From: Apricaphanius iberus
Lineage: Eukaryota; Chordata; Actinopteri; Cyprinodontiformes; Aphaniidae
DNA: 64,000 bases
Assembly: GCA_028564705.1 (NCBI GenBank)
Contig: JAPXFQ010000074.1
Span: forward strand, 868,001 to 932,000
Direction of reading: 5' to 3'
Within the stretch, counting starts at the first letter, position 1. Each line of letters starts with the position of its first letter. The notes beneath the pieces are model-generated. The model was not told the origin of the DNA. It saw only the letters and a list, made by a program, of their open reading frames with translations, and did no database searches. The position numbers and the translations under genes were made by a program. Of this stretch, positions 58,301 through 64,000 are shown piece by piece.

Positions 58301-61300
58301 CAACTCACCAACTCGCTTGGGTCACTAATGTGAAGTGATGCCAAGACTCGGGTTGTTTTATACTCCACAGTGGTCGGACCGATGTCTGATTCAAATTCAA
58401 TAAGTGAAGTGTAAAGTTTTAACCTGAAGAGGGCCCTCCACAATGTTTTTACTAGAAAATATATATTTTTACTGAATTGTATTAAAAAACAAGATGATGA
58501 AGAGGCATGTAGAAAGTACTATTATACACTCATTTATACAATTTAGCAGCAAAGAAAAGTTGATTTGGGGATTAAGTATTTGTCCATTGTGCTAATCAGC
58601 CCAGCCACAGTAGATTTTCTCTCTGAGTCCTCTAATCACGGACCCCCCCTGAGTCCAGGGACCCAAGTTTGAGGACCACCGTTTAAATGTGTCATATGTT
58701 ATGTGTCTAGTGTTGTGTTTTATGCTTCTTTTTTTGCTGCTTTTATTTTATCCACTGATGTGAAACACCTTGAATTACCTTGTTAAAAGTATATTATACA
58801 AATAAAATGTTCTTGCCTTCTCAGGAAATTTTAAAAATTCCTGCATCAGTGTATTGAAAACTGTATTAATGCTTCTCTGGCCTGAGATGTATCCTAACTT
58901 TGCTCGGGTTTACGACATTGTTCTTTTCTGCTGCAGTTAAATCAATACAACAGCGAAAGAAGTTTGAGTGCTAAAGCTCAGCCATCAGTATTGCTTCATT
59001 GTTGAGATTGTACCTTTAGTTGGGCTCAGTTAAAAAAGATGGAGTAAATCAGCAAACAGCTGTATGTACTGTAATAGCTGCTCTTCCACCACAGAAAGAC
59101 ATCGGCTCCAGGCTGATGCCAGCCTTCAACACACAGTCCAAGATCCCCTACTCTGATGTTAACATAGGTAAAGGCACGGCTCACCCCCCTCGCTGGACCT
59201 CTGACAGCACTGTAGCTGAAGTTACAAGTATTCAGCTGGAGTTCAGGGAACTCAGTCGGCTCACACAGGAACCTCAGTACCAGGTAACTAACCACCCTCC
59301 TGCTGTAACACACATGTCAGGATGTGTAACTCATCAGGCTGATTGAAAGAATAATCATATGAAACGCATCACACCAGAATTTTTATAGTAGGAATGTACA
59401 ATATAGTTTAGTTTTTATTGTCGCTCATTTTGACTGATGTGTTAAAAATTTGATCATGATCGTTTTTTAACCAGTCAAGTTTTAAAATGATGATAATTAC
59501 ATATTCAGAACTATTCTCTAATTGATATTCAGAACATTAAGCTTGATAAGGAATCAAGATTAAGATGAGTGCTTTTTTTACTCCATACATGGGAGCGCCA
59601 CTTGATGGCTGCAAGCCCTTCAGTGACCTGGATCTGTTTGAATGGTTTGTTTGTTATGATCTTGGACAGGTTTCACTGTAAACCTAATGAATTTCCCCTC
59701 GTGGGATAAATAAAGGATTATTCTATTCTTCATGTATTAATTATGAGCGTTTCAGCTGCTGTGGTTTGAAGGCTCCTGCTTGTGTGTAATAGAAGCTAAC
59801 TCTGCATTCCTGACACACTGGAGACTTGAGTTATAAGCACCACCACAGCAAAAGTTTTGAAATGAAGAAAGATTTTTCCAATTAAAGTGATCAGAATTTG
59901 GCAAGACTCTGAACAAAGGCTCTTCTGATTGCTTCATCAGGAGGAATCCCACAGCATAAGCTCCTTCCACATGAGTCGTTAAGCTGCAGTTATGTGTATA
60001 CAATTGAGTCACAGATGCACTCAATGCCTCAGGGTGCATTCACACCAGGAAGGTCTGTAGTTCACTTGCTTTGGTTGGACCAATTTTCTTCCTTTTGCTA
60101 CGGTCCGTATTCATACTGCAAGTAAATGCAACAAGACCAGAGTTCCTCAACAAACGGCACATGTTTTAAGGTGTTTCAGCCATTGGACAGTTAAACATGT
60201 AGCCAGGGTAAAACAAGGAAGCCATGTGAAAATGGGTCACCAAAACCCATGGAGTGCTATTCTTATCGTCTTTCGGCCATTTTTGTAAGGTAAAAAACCC
60301 ATGGGAGTCGCATTAGCTAAAAAAAAAAAAGAAGAAATGTTCCGTGTTTGACCGTTTGTAAACTGTGACGGAAAATTCTGAAGGGGGTCAATCATATTGA
60401 CAGATTAGCATTCAAACCCTGGACCACCTGTTGCAAATGCATAGCCATTTTCAACTTTACACATGCAGTACATGTAACTGAATCCATCATAAGATTCCCA
60501 TCTGAGCGGTATCTCAGACCTGGACACTGTACTCAGCGCATCTCGCTAACCAGGAGCTGACAGCCTGGTAAAGGGTTACTAAGGCTTTGCACATCTGGTT
60601 GGCAGCACAGGTGGCAAAACACCTGACACAGACTGCAAACAGAACACATCCAGGGGGAATTCGTCTATCTGAAGCAAACAGAAAAGGCGAGTTTTTCCAA
60701 AATCTGCTCACTTCAATTGGAGAAATGTTCCCAGATTTCAAAACTATGGCTGAAGTGGACCGTATTTTTTTGGATCCAGTCAATCCAGTCAGTCAAAATG
60801 ACCGACAACCAATGATTGTAGCGTGACTTCTGACACAGCCAAAGATCACGATAGAAATGTTTTAGTGTCAAGATCTTTTGATACAACATGAGGTGTACAA
60901 TAGGAGGCTGATAGATGGCCCGTATAATTGTAGAATTAACATAACATTATAAATATGAATAGAATATGAATGGGCTGTATTGTTCTCACAGGGGAGACAT
61001 CAACAGCATACGCCCGCAGAGACTAAAGTATTTTTTTTTTGTTTTCTTTAATTGGTTGGAGAGTTTAGTCGCTTTCTGACTTTATTTATTCCACACCAGT
61101 GCTCGTTGCGTTGAATTCACACCGGCATAAAAGGTCCGAACCAAGGAAGGAAACGATTTAAAATACATTTTAAGCTAAATAAATGAGGCTGGTGTGAATA
61201 CGTCCTTTGTAACTGTTCAGAGTGCTGTCCTCTTCAGGATAGTGAGATGCATTGAGTACCCGCACGTCTGCACCAAGTGGTCAGGGGTATGAATTGAAAT

Positions 61301-62299
61301 CTGTCACAATGAGTCCTCTGTTTACTCTGTGTTATGCAGATATTAAAGGCATTATTGTTTTTCTAGATGAACTGTACCTGCTGACATCAGTCGTCTTGAC
61401 TTTTTTTATGATTATTCTTTTGACTCTGGTCAGAAATCTAGTGAGGAGCCCCTGGTCATGGCTGCTTAAAATGATGATAGGACATGTTACACTCTACATA
61501 GGCAGTTCTGCTCTTTGGAACAGAAATGCTTATGTAGCCAATACCCTCTGTATGTTGTGGAACAGCAACAGATTTCCTTACCACTTTCATTGAGCTTTAG
61601 TATATCAGTCTTTCAGATCTAAGTAATATGGGCTTCCATACACCTGGTCTCATTTATTAATTCACAAGGAGAGTTTGAATACCAAGGACTTGAAATATAG
61701 CTGCCAAGCTAATGTTGAATCAGAGCATTCCTTTGGGATTATTTCATCCATCCATCATGGACCTTGTTTTGATTTCTTCATATGTGAGTTGCGCTGTTAA
61801 AGACCTACTGTGAAATGTAGTTCCAAAGACTTATTTACTAAGAAAAAACATACACACATTTTCCCTGCTGTATATCAGTCAAGGTGTTTTGTTTGTTTTC
61901 TGATTAGTTACAGCTCTTTGTAGTAAAGCTGCCAGCCTACTGGCATTACTTACTCTAAACCAGGTGTCTGTGTTCTGGCGCTGGATTGGTAGCTTGTCAA
62001 GATAACTACAGATTCCTCAACCCATTTAGAGTTTAACATGGCCCACATAATATGGTCCATGACTACTCAAGCAGTGTCTATAGTTGAGTTCACCTGATCT
62101 CTGTACAGGCCGCAGTTGCTGAAGTCATGAATCAGGTCCACAAGCTGGAGGCCAAGCTGGACGGTCTTGTGCCCATGTTCATCAACACAAACAGTGGCCA
62201 GTTCACCCATCAAGGGATCTACACATTGGGAGCCAGAGCAGACAGCTACTATGAATACCTATTGAAGCAGTGGATCCAAGGGGGCAAGAAGGAAAACCA
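43231..62299 (+). CDS. man1b1: ER alpha-1,2-mannosidase (GH47), nine coding exons, 3' part off window
   Basis: Coding is join(43231-43335, 53333-53441, 53596-53714, 55996-56129, 56296-56405, 56574-56753, 56963-57111, 59095-59283, 62109-62299). All phases match; about 429 codons are present. Family role: type II membrane enzyme of the ER/early Golgi that trims one mannose from Man9GlcNAc2 and marks misfolded glycoproteins for ERAD. Seen: a basic cytosolic tail with [18 protein letters not shown] (27-45), a membrane anchor [16 protein letters not shown] (46-61), a variable stem, then the GH47 domain from about 190. [16 protein letters not shown] carries catalytic Glu277 (human E330); [12 protein letters not shown] carries Arg408 and Asp410 (human R461, D463). 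The third acid and the calcium-binding Thr lie beyond the window. Intron 1 of the coding part is 10 kb and full of transposons. Confidence 0.96.
43392..43418. repeat. (CA)n microsatellite
   Basis: An uninterrupted run of about 12 CA units beginning AACACACACA, just after the first coding exon of man1b1. Confidence 0.8.
43611..43971. mobile_element. 361-bp hAT-type element with 8-bp target duplication
   Basis: The ends TAGGAATGTACTGATAC and the complement CTGATCAGTGCATCCCTA are inverted. GTTGTGGG flanks both sides exactly (43603-43610 and 43972-43979), the 8-bp duplication made by hAT transposases. The interior repeats GGTATCGG/CCGATAC motifs on both strands. Non-autonomous. Confidence 0.88.
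44045..44198 (+). other. Transposon-derived first exon (MAESASQ...)
   Basis: An ATG frame reads [20 protein letters not shown] and then [20 protein letters not shown], ending at a GTAATC donor. I recall the same kind of opening ([17 protein letters not shown]) in zinc-finger proteins carried by fish transposons. No further exon was found before the hAT element at 44499, so it is probably a relic exon in the man1b1 intron. Confidence 0.45.
44400..44490. repeat. Short interspersed repeat shared with 39.43 kb
   Basis: GTGGTTCCTGTAGCCTTTTC, AGGAACCAGGCC and GCATTCGG match the block at 39430-39545 in the same order, with indels. Confidence 0.5.
44499..45904. mobile_element. 1.4-kb hAT-type element with 8-bp target duplication
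   Basis: The ends TAGGGTTTGGCGATG (44499) and CATCTGCACAACGCTA (ending 45904) are inverted. CAGTTTAT lies exactly on both sides (44491-44498, 45905-45912). Subterminal GACGATGACATCGTT palindromes occur near both ends (about 44557 and 45873). No transposase ORF, so it is an internally deleted copy. It lies in man1b1 coding intron 1. Confidence 0.9.
45913..47035. other. man1b1: man1b1 intron 1 sequence
   Basis: No exon recognised. Frames such as [17 protein letters not shown] at about 46034 may be further transposon relics but cannot be assigned. Confidence 0.4.
47036..47430 (+). mobile_element. TIR element, family A copy 2, 3' truncated
   Basis: Begins with the same GGGTGTTTCTCAATG as 7484 and stays alignable for about 390 bp, including the ATG frame [17 protein letters not shown] (47226 onward). 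It then diverges near a G-rich run at 47453. The far end is missing. Confidence 0.65.
47431..48389. other. man1b1 intron 1 sequence with unidentified minus-strand ORF
   Basis: The minus-strand frame at 47904-48137 ([31 protein letters not shown]) has a plausible amino-acid make-up but no start context or family I can name. It could be a transposon remnant. Confidence 0.3.
48390..50965. mobile_element. Candidate element bounded by a perfect 38-bp inverted repeat
   Basis: 48390-48427 and 50928-50965 are exact reverse complements over all 38 bases, and the match stops sharply on both sides. Each arm contains GATTAACTGGTG twice, separated by GCGA. The 2.5 kb between holds a Tc1 end fragment and no transposase. 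No target duplication is visible. I cannot name the superfamily; inversion of a small unit is an alternative. Confidence 0.55.
50130..50415 (-). repeat. Tc1-type end fragment
   Basis: The complement ends ACACTCAACAAAAATATAAA with CGCAACACC, TCATTCCAGATACACAATAT and CCACCTCACAGGTGTG. This is the terminal few hundred bases of a common fish Tc1-like element. The other end and the transposase are absent. Confidence 0.7.
50966..51959. other. man1b1: man1b1 intron 1 sequence, nothing specific
   Basis: No gene or element boundary recognised. Confidence 0.4.
51960..53085. repeat. Periodic GATATC repeat field in two blocks
   Basis: GATATC occurs 15 times: 52000, 52064, 52204, 52247, 52305, 52698, 52741, 52784, 52827, 52847, 52868, 52888, 52909, 52985 and 53028. 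Steps are exactly 43 bp five times and 20-21 bp four times. The 21-bp unit is close to GATATCTGTAATTRAATTACA, itself a palindrome. The 43-bp unit adds TTTTGACTAGGCAGAATGAAAG. Both blocks run in the same direction and are split by a unique 390-bp segment with a 76-codon ORF. Confidence 0.8.
52364..52594 (+). CDS. Unidentified 76-aa ORF between the GATATC blocks
   Basis: [20 protein letters not shown] .. [20 protein letters not shown] .. GIDF, then TAA. Charged and helix-prone, with no signal peptide, membrane segment or family I recognise. It sits in a 390-bp unique segment between two halves of a repeat array inside a man1b1 intron. Whether it is translated is unknown; a transposon-borne small protein or chance are both possible. 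Confidence 0.3.
   Translation: MALAVIEKKQPENGMKLNEPSHRGFVERENIVLLKTERNLGRIEHLLSPEINSELKSSLVQLKTLIEAHFHAGIDF
53333..53441 (+). CDS. man1b1: man1b1 coding exon 2 (membrane anchor)
   Basis: Acceptor CGCCTTCAG and donor GTAAGC, phase 0 to 1. Encodes [10 protein letters not shown] and the hydrophobic anchor [16 protein letters not shown], then [10 protein letters not shown]. Confidence 0.95.
53596..53714 (+). CDS. man1b1: man1b1 coding exon 3 (stem)
   Basis: Acceptor TTTTTCAAG and donor GTCAGA, phase 1 to 0. Encodes [20 protein letters not shown] and [19 protein letters not shown], the poorly conserved luminal stem. Confidence 0.9.
53715..55995. other. man1b1: man1b1 intron 3 sequence, nothing specific
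   Basis: AT-rich, with long T and A runs near 55490-55570. Small ORFs such as 55159-55356 have no domain. Confidence 0.5.
55996..56129 (+). CDS. man1b1: man1b1 coding exon 4 (stem)
   Basis: Acceptor TTGACAG and donor GTAGGA, phase 0 to 2. Encodes [20 protein letters not shown] and [20 protein letters not shown]. The choice among frames is fixed by the phases of both neighbours. Confidence 0.88.
56296..56405 (+). CDS. man1b1: man1b1 coding exon 5 (stem)
   Basis: Acceptor CTTTAG and donor GTAGTT, phase 2 to 1. Encodes [19 protein letters not shown] and [18 protein letters not shown] and NHT are potential N-glycosylation sites. Confidence 0.88.
56574..56753 (+). CDS. man1b1: man1b1 coding exon 6 (start of GH47 domain)
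   Basis: Acceptor TGTTCCAG and donor GTACAC, phase 1 to 1. Encodes [40 protein letters not shown] and [13 protein letters not shown], the conserved opening of the (alpha/alpha)7 barrel. Confidence 0.96.
56963..57111 (+). CDS. man1b1: man1b1 coding exon 7 (catalytic Glu)
   Basis: Acceptor CTTTCAG and donor GTGAGT, phase 1 to 0. Encodes [38 protein letters not shown] and [12 protein letters not shown]. Glu277 in NLFES is the first catalytic acid. Confidence 0.96.
57618..57822. repeat. Palindromic MITE-like repeat
   Basis: TCCAATACACCTGAATCAAA and TTAATTCAGGTGTGTTGGAG form the two arms around CATCTGCAGAGCTGGATGAC, with AGTCCTGGCGAAC and CTCTCGAGGGCTGGACTC further out. This is the layout of an abundant percomorph fold-back repeat. 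Confidence 0.7.
58199..58460. repeat. Fragment related to the 15.4-kb TIR element
   Basis: TTAAAGAGCTAGTCACCCCC and CATGTACATTTCCAG resemble the left end of 15379-16490. Only one end is present. Confidence 0.4.
58723..58805 (+). repeat. LINE 3' tail fragment
   Basis: CACCTTGAATTACCTTGTTA and AATAAAATGTTCTTGCCTT match the tails at 5715-5790 and 11216-11305. Confidence 0.55.
59095..59283 (+). CDS. man1b1: man1b1 coding exon 8
   Basis: Acceptor CCACCACAG and donor GTAACT, phase 0 to 0. Encodes [40 protein letters not shown] and [20 protein letters not shown], strongly conserved GH47 core. Confidence 0.97.
59680..59728 (+). repeat. LINE/SINE 3' tail fragment
   Basis: GTAAACCTAATGAATTTCCC and CTCGTGGGATAAATAAAGGA are a familiar fish LINE/SINE 3' end. 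Only the tail is present. Confidence 0.5.
60031..61206. mobile_element. TIR element (AGGGTGCATTCACACC ends)
   Basis: The left end AGGGTGCATTCACACC and the right end GGTGTGAATACGTCCT are inverted. Inner stretches such as AGTTCACTTGCTTTGGTT and GGTCCGAACCAAGGAAGG are also inverted. The enclosed ORFs at 60514-60826 on both strands have no domain I recognise. Superfamily uncertain; no clear target duplication. Confidence 0.6.
61207..62108. other. man1b1: man1b1 intron sequence, nothing specific
   Basis: The 113-codon ORF at 61252-61593 is hydrophobic and AT-driven, without splice or start support. Confidence 0.45.
62109..62299 (+). CDS. man1b1: man1b1 coding exon 9 (catalytic Asp), last in window
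   Basis: Acceptor CTGTACAG and donor GTGAGT, phase 0 to 2. Encodes [40 protein letters not shown] and [20 protein letters not shown], then KEN. Asp410 is the second catalytic acid. Further exons lie beyond 64000. Confidence 0.97.
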
Positions 62300-62323
62300 G
62301 TGAGTTCCTTTTAACATCATATA

Positions 62324-63940
62324 CAGTGCATCTGGAAAGTATTCACAGCGCTTCACTTTTTCCACATTTTTTAATATTACAACCTTATACCAAAATGGAT
62401 TCAATTGATTTTTTTCTTAAAATTCAACACGCAACACCCCATAATGACAATGTAAAAAAATGTTTAGATTGTTGCAAATTTAAATATAAAATAACAGAAA
62501 TCACATGTACATAAGTATTCACAGTCTTTGCTCAGTACTTTCTTGATTCACCATTGGCAGCAATTACAGCCTCAAGTCATTTTGAATATGATGCCACAAG
62601 CTTGGCACACCTATGTTTGGGTAGTTTTGCCCATTCCTCTCGAGCTCCATTAGGTTGGATGGAAAGCGTCGGTGCACAGCAATTTTCAGATCTCTCCTGA
62701 GATGTTCAATTGGGTTTAGGTCTGGGCTCTGGCTGGGCTACTCAAAGACATTCACCGTGTTGTTCTGTAGCCACTCCTTCGATATTTTTGGCTGTGTGCT
62801 TATAGGGTCATTGTCCTGCTGAAAGGTGAACCGTCGCCCCAGTCAGAGGTCAAGAGCGCTTTGGAGCAGGTTTTCATTCAAGATTTCTCTGTAAATTGCT
62901 GCATTCATCTTTCCCTCTATTCTGACTAGTCTTCCAGTTCATGCTGCTGAAAAACATCCCCACAGCATGATGCTGCCACCACCATGCTTCACTATAGGGA
63001 TGGTATTGGCCTGGTGATTAGCGGTGCCTGATTTTTCTCCAAACGTAACGCCTGGCATTTACTCCAAAGAGTTCAATTTTTGTCTCATCAGACCAGAGGA
63101 TTTGGTTTCTCATTGTGTGAGAGTCCCTAAGGTTACTTTTAGCAAAGTCCAGGCGAACTGCTATGTGCCTTCTACTAAGGAGTGGCTTCCGTCTGGCCAC
63201 TCTACCATACAGTCCTGATTAGTGGATTGCTGCAGAGAGGGTTGTCCTTCTGGAAGGTTCACCTCTCGCCACAGAGGAATGCTGGAGCTCTGATAAAGTA
63301 ACCATCGGGTTATTGGTCACCTCCCTGACCAAGGCCCTTCTCCCCCGTTCATTCAGCTTAGAAGGCCGGCCAGCTCTAGGAAGAGTCTTGGTGGTTCCAA
63401 ACTTCTTCCACTTACGGATGATGAAGGCCACTGTGCTCATTGGAACCCTCAAAGCAGCAGAAATGTTTCTGTAACCTTCCCCAGCCTTGTGCCTAAAGAC
63501 AATCCTGTCTCGTAGGTCTACACTCATTTCCTTTGTCTTCATGATTGGTTTGTGCTTTGACATGCACTTTCAACCCAGGGGCCTTATATAGACAGGTGTG
63601 TGCCTTTCCAAATCATGTAAAATCAGCTTAATTTACCACAGGTGGACTCAAATTAATCTGCTGAAACACCTCAAGGATGATCAGAGGAAACAGAACGCAC
63701 CTCAGCTCAATTCTGAGCTTCATGTCAAAGGCTGTGAATACTTATGTACATTTGATTTCTCAAGTTTTTATTTTTAATAAATTTGCAACAATTTCAAAGA
63801 CACTTTTTTCACATTATCATTATGGGGTGTTGTGTTTAGAATTTCATGGAAAAAATGAATTTAATCCATTTTGGAATGAGGTTGTAACATAAAAAAAAGT
63901 GGAAAAAGTGAGGCGCTGTGAATACTTTCTGAATTCACTG
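62324..63940 (-). mobile_element. Tc1 element with TA target duplication
   Basis: The left end CAGTGCATCTGGAAAGTATT at 62324 pairs with the right end AATACTTTCTGAATTCACTG ending 63940, with TA on both sides (62322-62323, 63941-63942). It lies 25 bp after a man1b1 exon, antisense to the gene, with the transposase on the minus strand. Nearly full length (1617 bp). Confidence 0.93.
62640..63563 (-). pseudogene. Tc1 transposase, nearly full length with breaks
   Basis: The start MSKHKPIMKTKEMSVDLRDR is followed by an N-terminal helix-turn-helix (HKAGEGYRNISAALRVPMST), RKWKKFGTTKTLPRAGRPSK and LNERGRRALVREVT, with a frameshift near 63225. After it come KPLLSRRHIAVRLDFAKS, then QILWSDETKIELFG with the first catalytic Asp. 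Later blocks corresponding to the second Asp (QQDNDP) and LNPIEHL are visible near 62815 and 62705 in other frames. Several indels, so inactive as it stands. Confidence 0.85.
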
Positions 63941-63942
63941 TA

Positions 63943-64000
63943 CAGTAATAACCTTTAGGCAGGTATTAAACATAATTTTCATTATGCCCACATTTATCTA
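63943..64000. other. man1b1: man1b1 intron, continues off window
   Basis: Intron sequence after the Tc1 element. No exon before the window ends. Confidence 0.7.

Noticed and set aside
61252..61593. 113-codon ORF in man1b1 intron
   Set aside because: No similarity to GH47, no splice phase fit with the flanking exons, and AT-driven hydrophobic composition.

Overview
The window is nuclear DNA from a ray-finned (teleost) fish. It shows vertebrate-style split genes with GT..AG introns, AT-rich non-coding DNA, and a dense set of typical fish mobile elements: several Tc1 families, PIF/Harbinger, hAT, L2/CR1-like, RTE-like and L1/Tx1-like LINEs, and short TIR elements. There are no bacterial-type operons and no CRISPR array.

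Two host genes are present, both on the + strand and both entering or leaving the window incomplete. The first (13.08-26.80 kb) is the 3' end of an N-type voltage-gated calcium channel alpha-1 subunit gene, cacna1b. Its last three coding exons carry an 11-histidine run, a YYSCDRF block and a C-terminal VPNGYH block. The reading frame stops just short of the usual D-x-W-C PDZ ligand, and that motif is still present downstream in another frame. The second (43.23-62.30 kb, continuing off the right edge) is man1b1, the ER class I alpha-1,2-mannosidase (GH47). Nine coding exons were traced with matching phases, covering about 429 residues including the membrane anchor and two of the three catalytic acidic residues. 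In human both genes lie at 9q34.3, so the pairing looks like conserved synteny.

The rest is introns and intergenic DNA filled with mobile elements. Three copies of one L2/CR1-like LINE lie at 0-1.6, 17.6-20.4 and 37.5-39.1 kb. Two of them share, at the same internal point, an insert of about 390 bp derived from 28S rRNA; the third copy has the empty site. At 21.1-24.6 kb a Tc1 element contains a solo LTR, which contains a PIF/Harbinger element that still holds a three-exon Myb-like gene and the start of a transposase. Other elements have boundaries supported by target duplications: Tc1 at 32.2 and 62.3 kb, Harbinger at 34.2 kb, and hAT-type at 43.6 and 44.5 kb.

Two structures in the 10-kb first coding intron of man1b1 fit no family I recognise. 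One is a perfect 38-bp inverted repeat pair about 2.5 kb apart (48.39/50.97 kb), each arm holding a doubled 12-bp motif. The other is a 1.1-kb field (52.0-53.05 kb) with 15 GATATC sites spaced at about 21 or exactly 43 bp, interrupted by a short segment with a 76-codon ORF.
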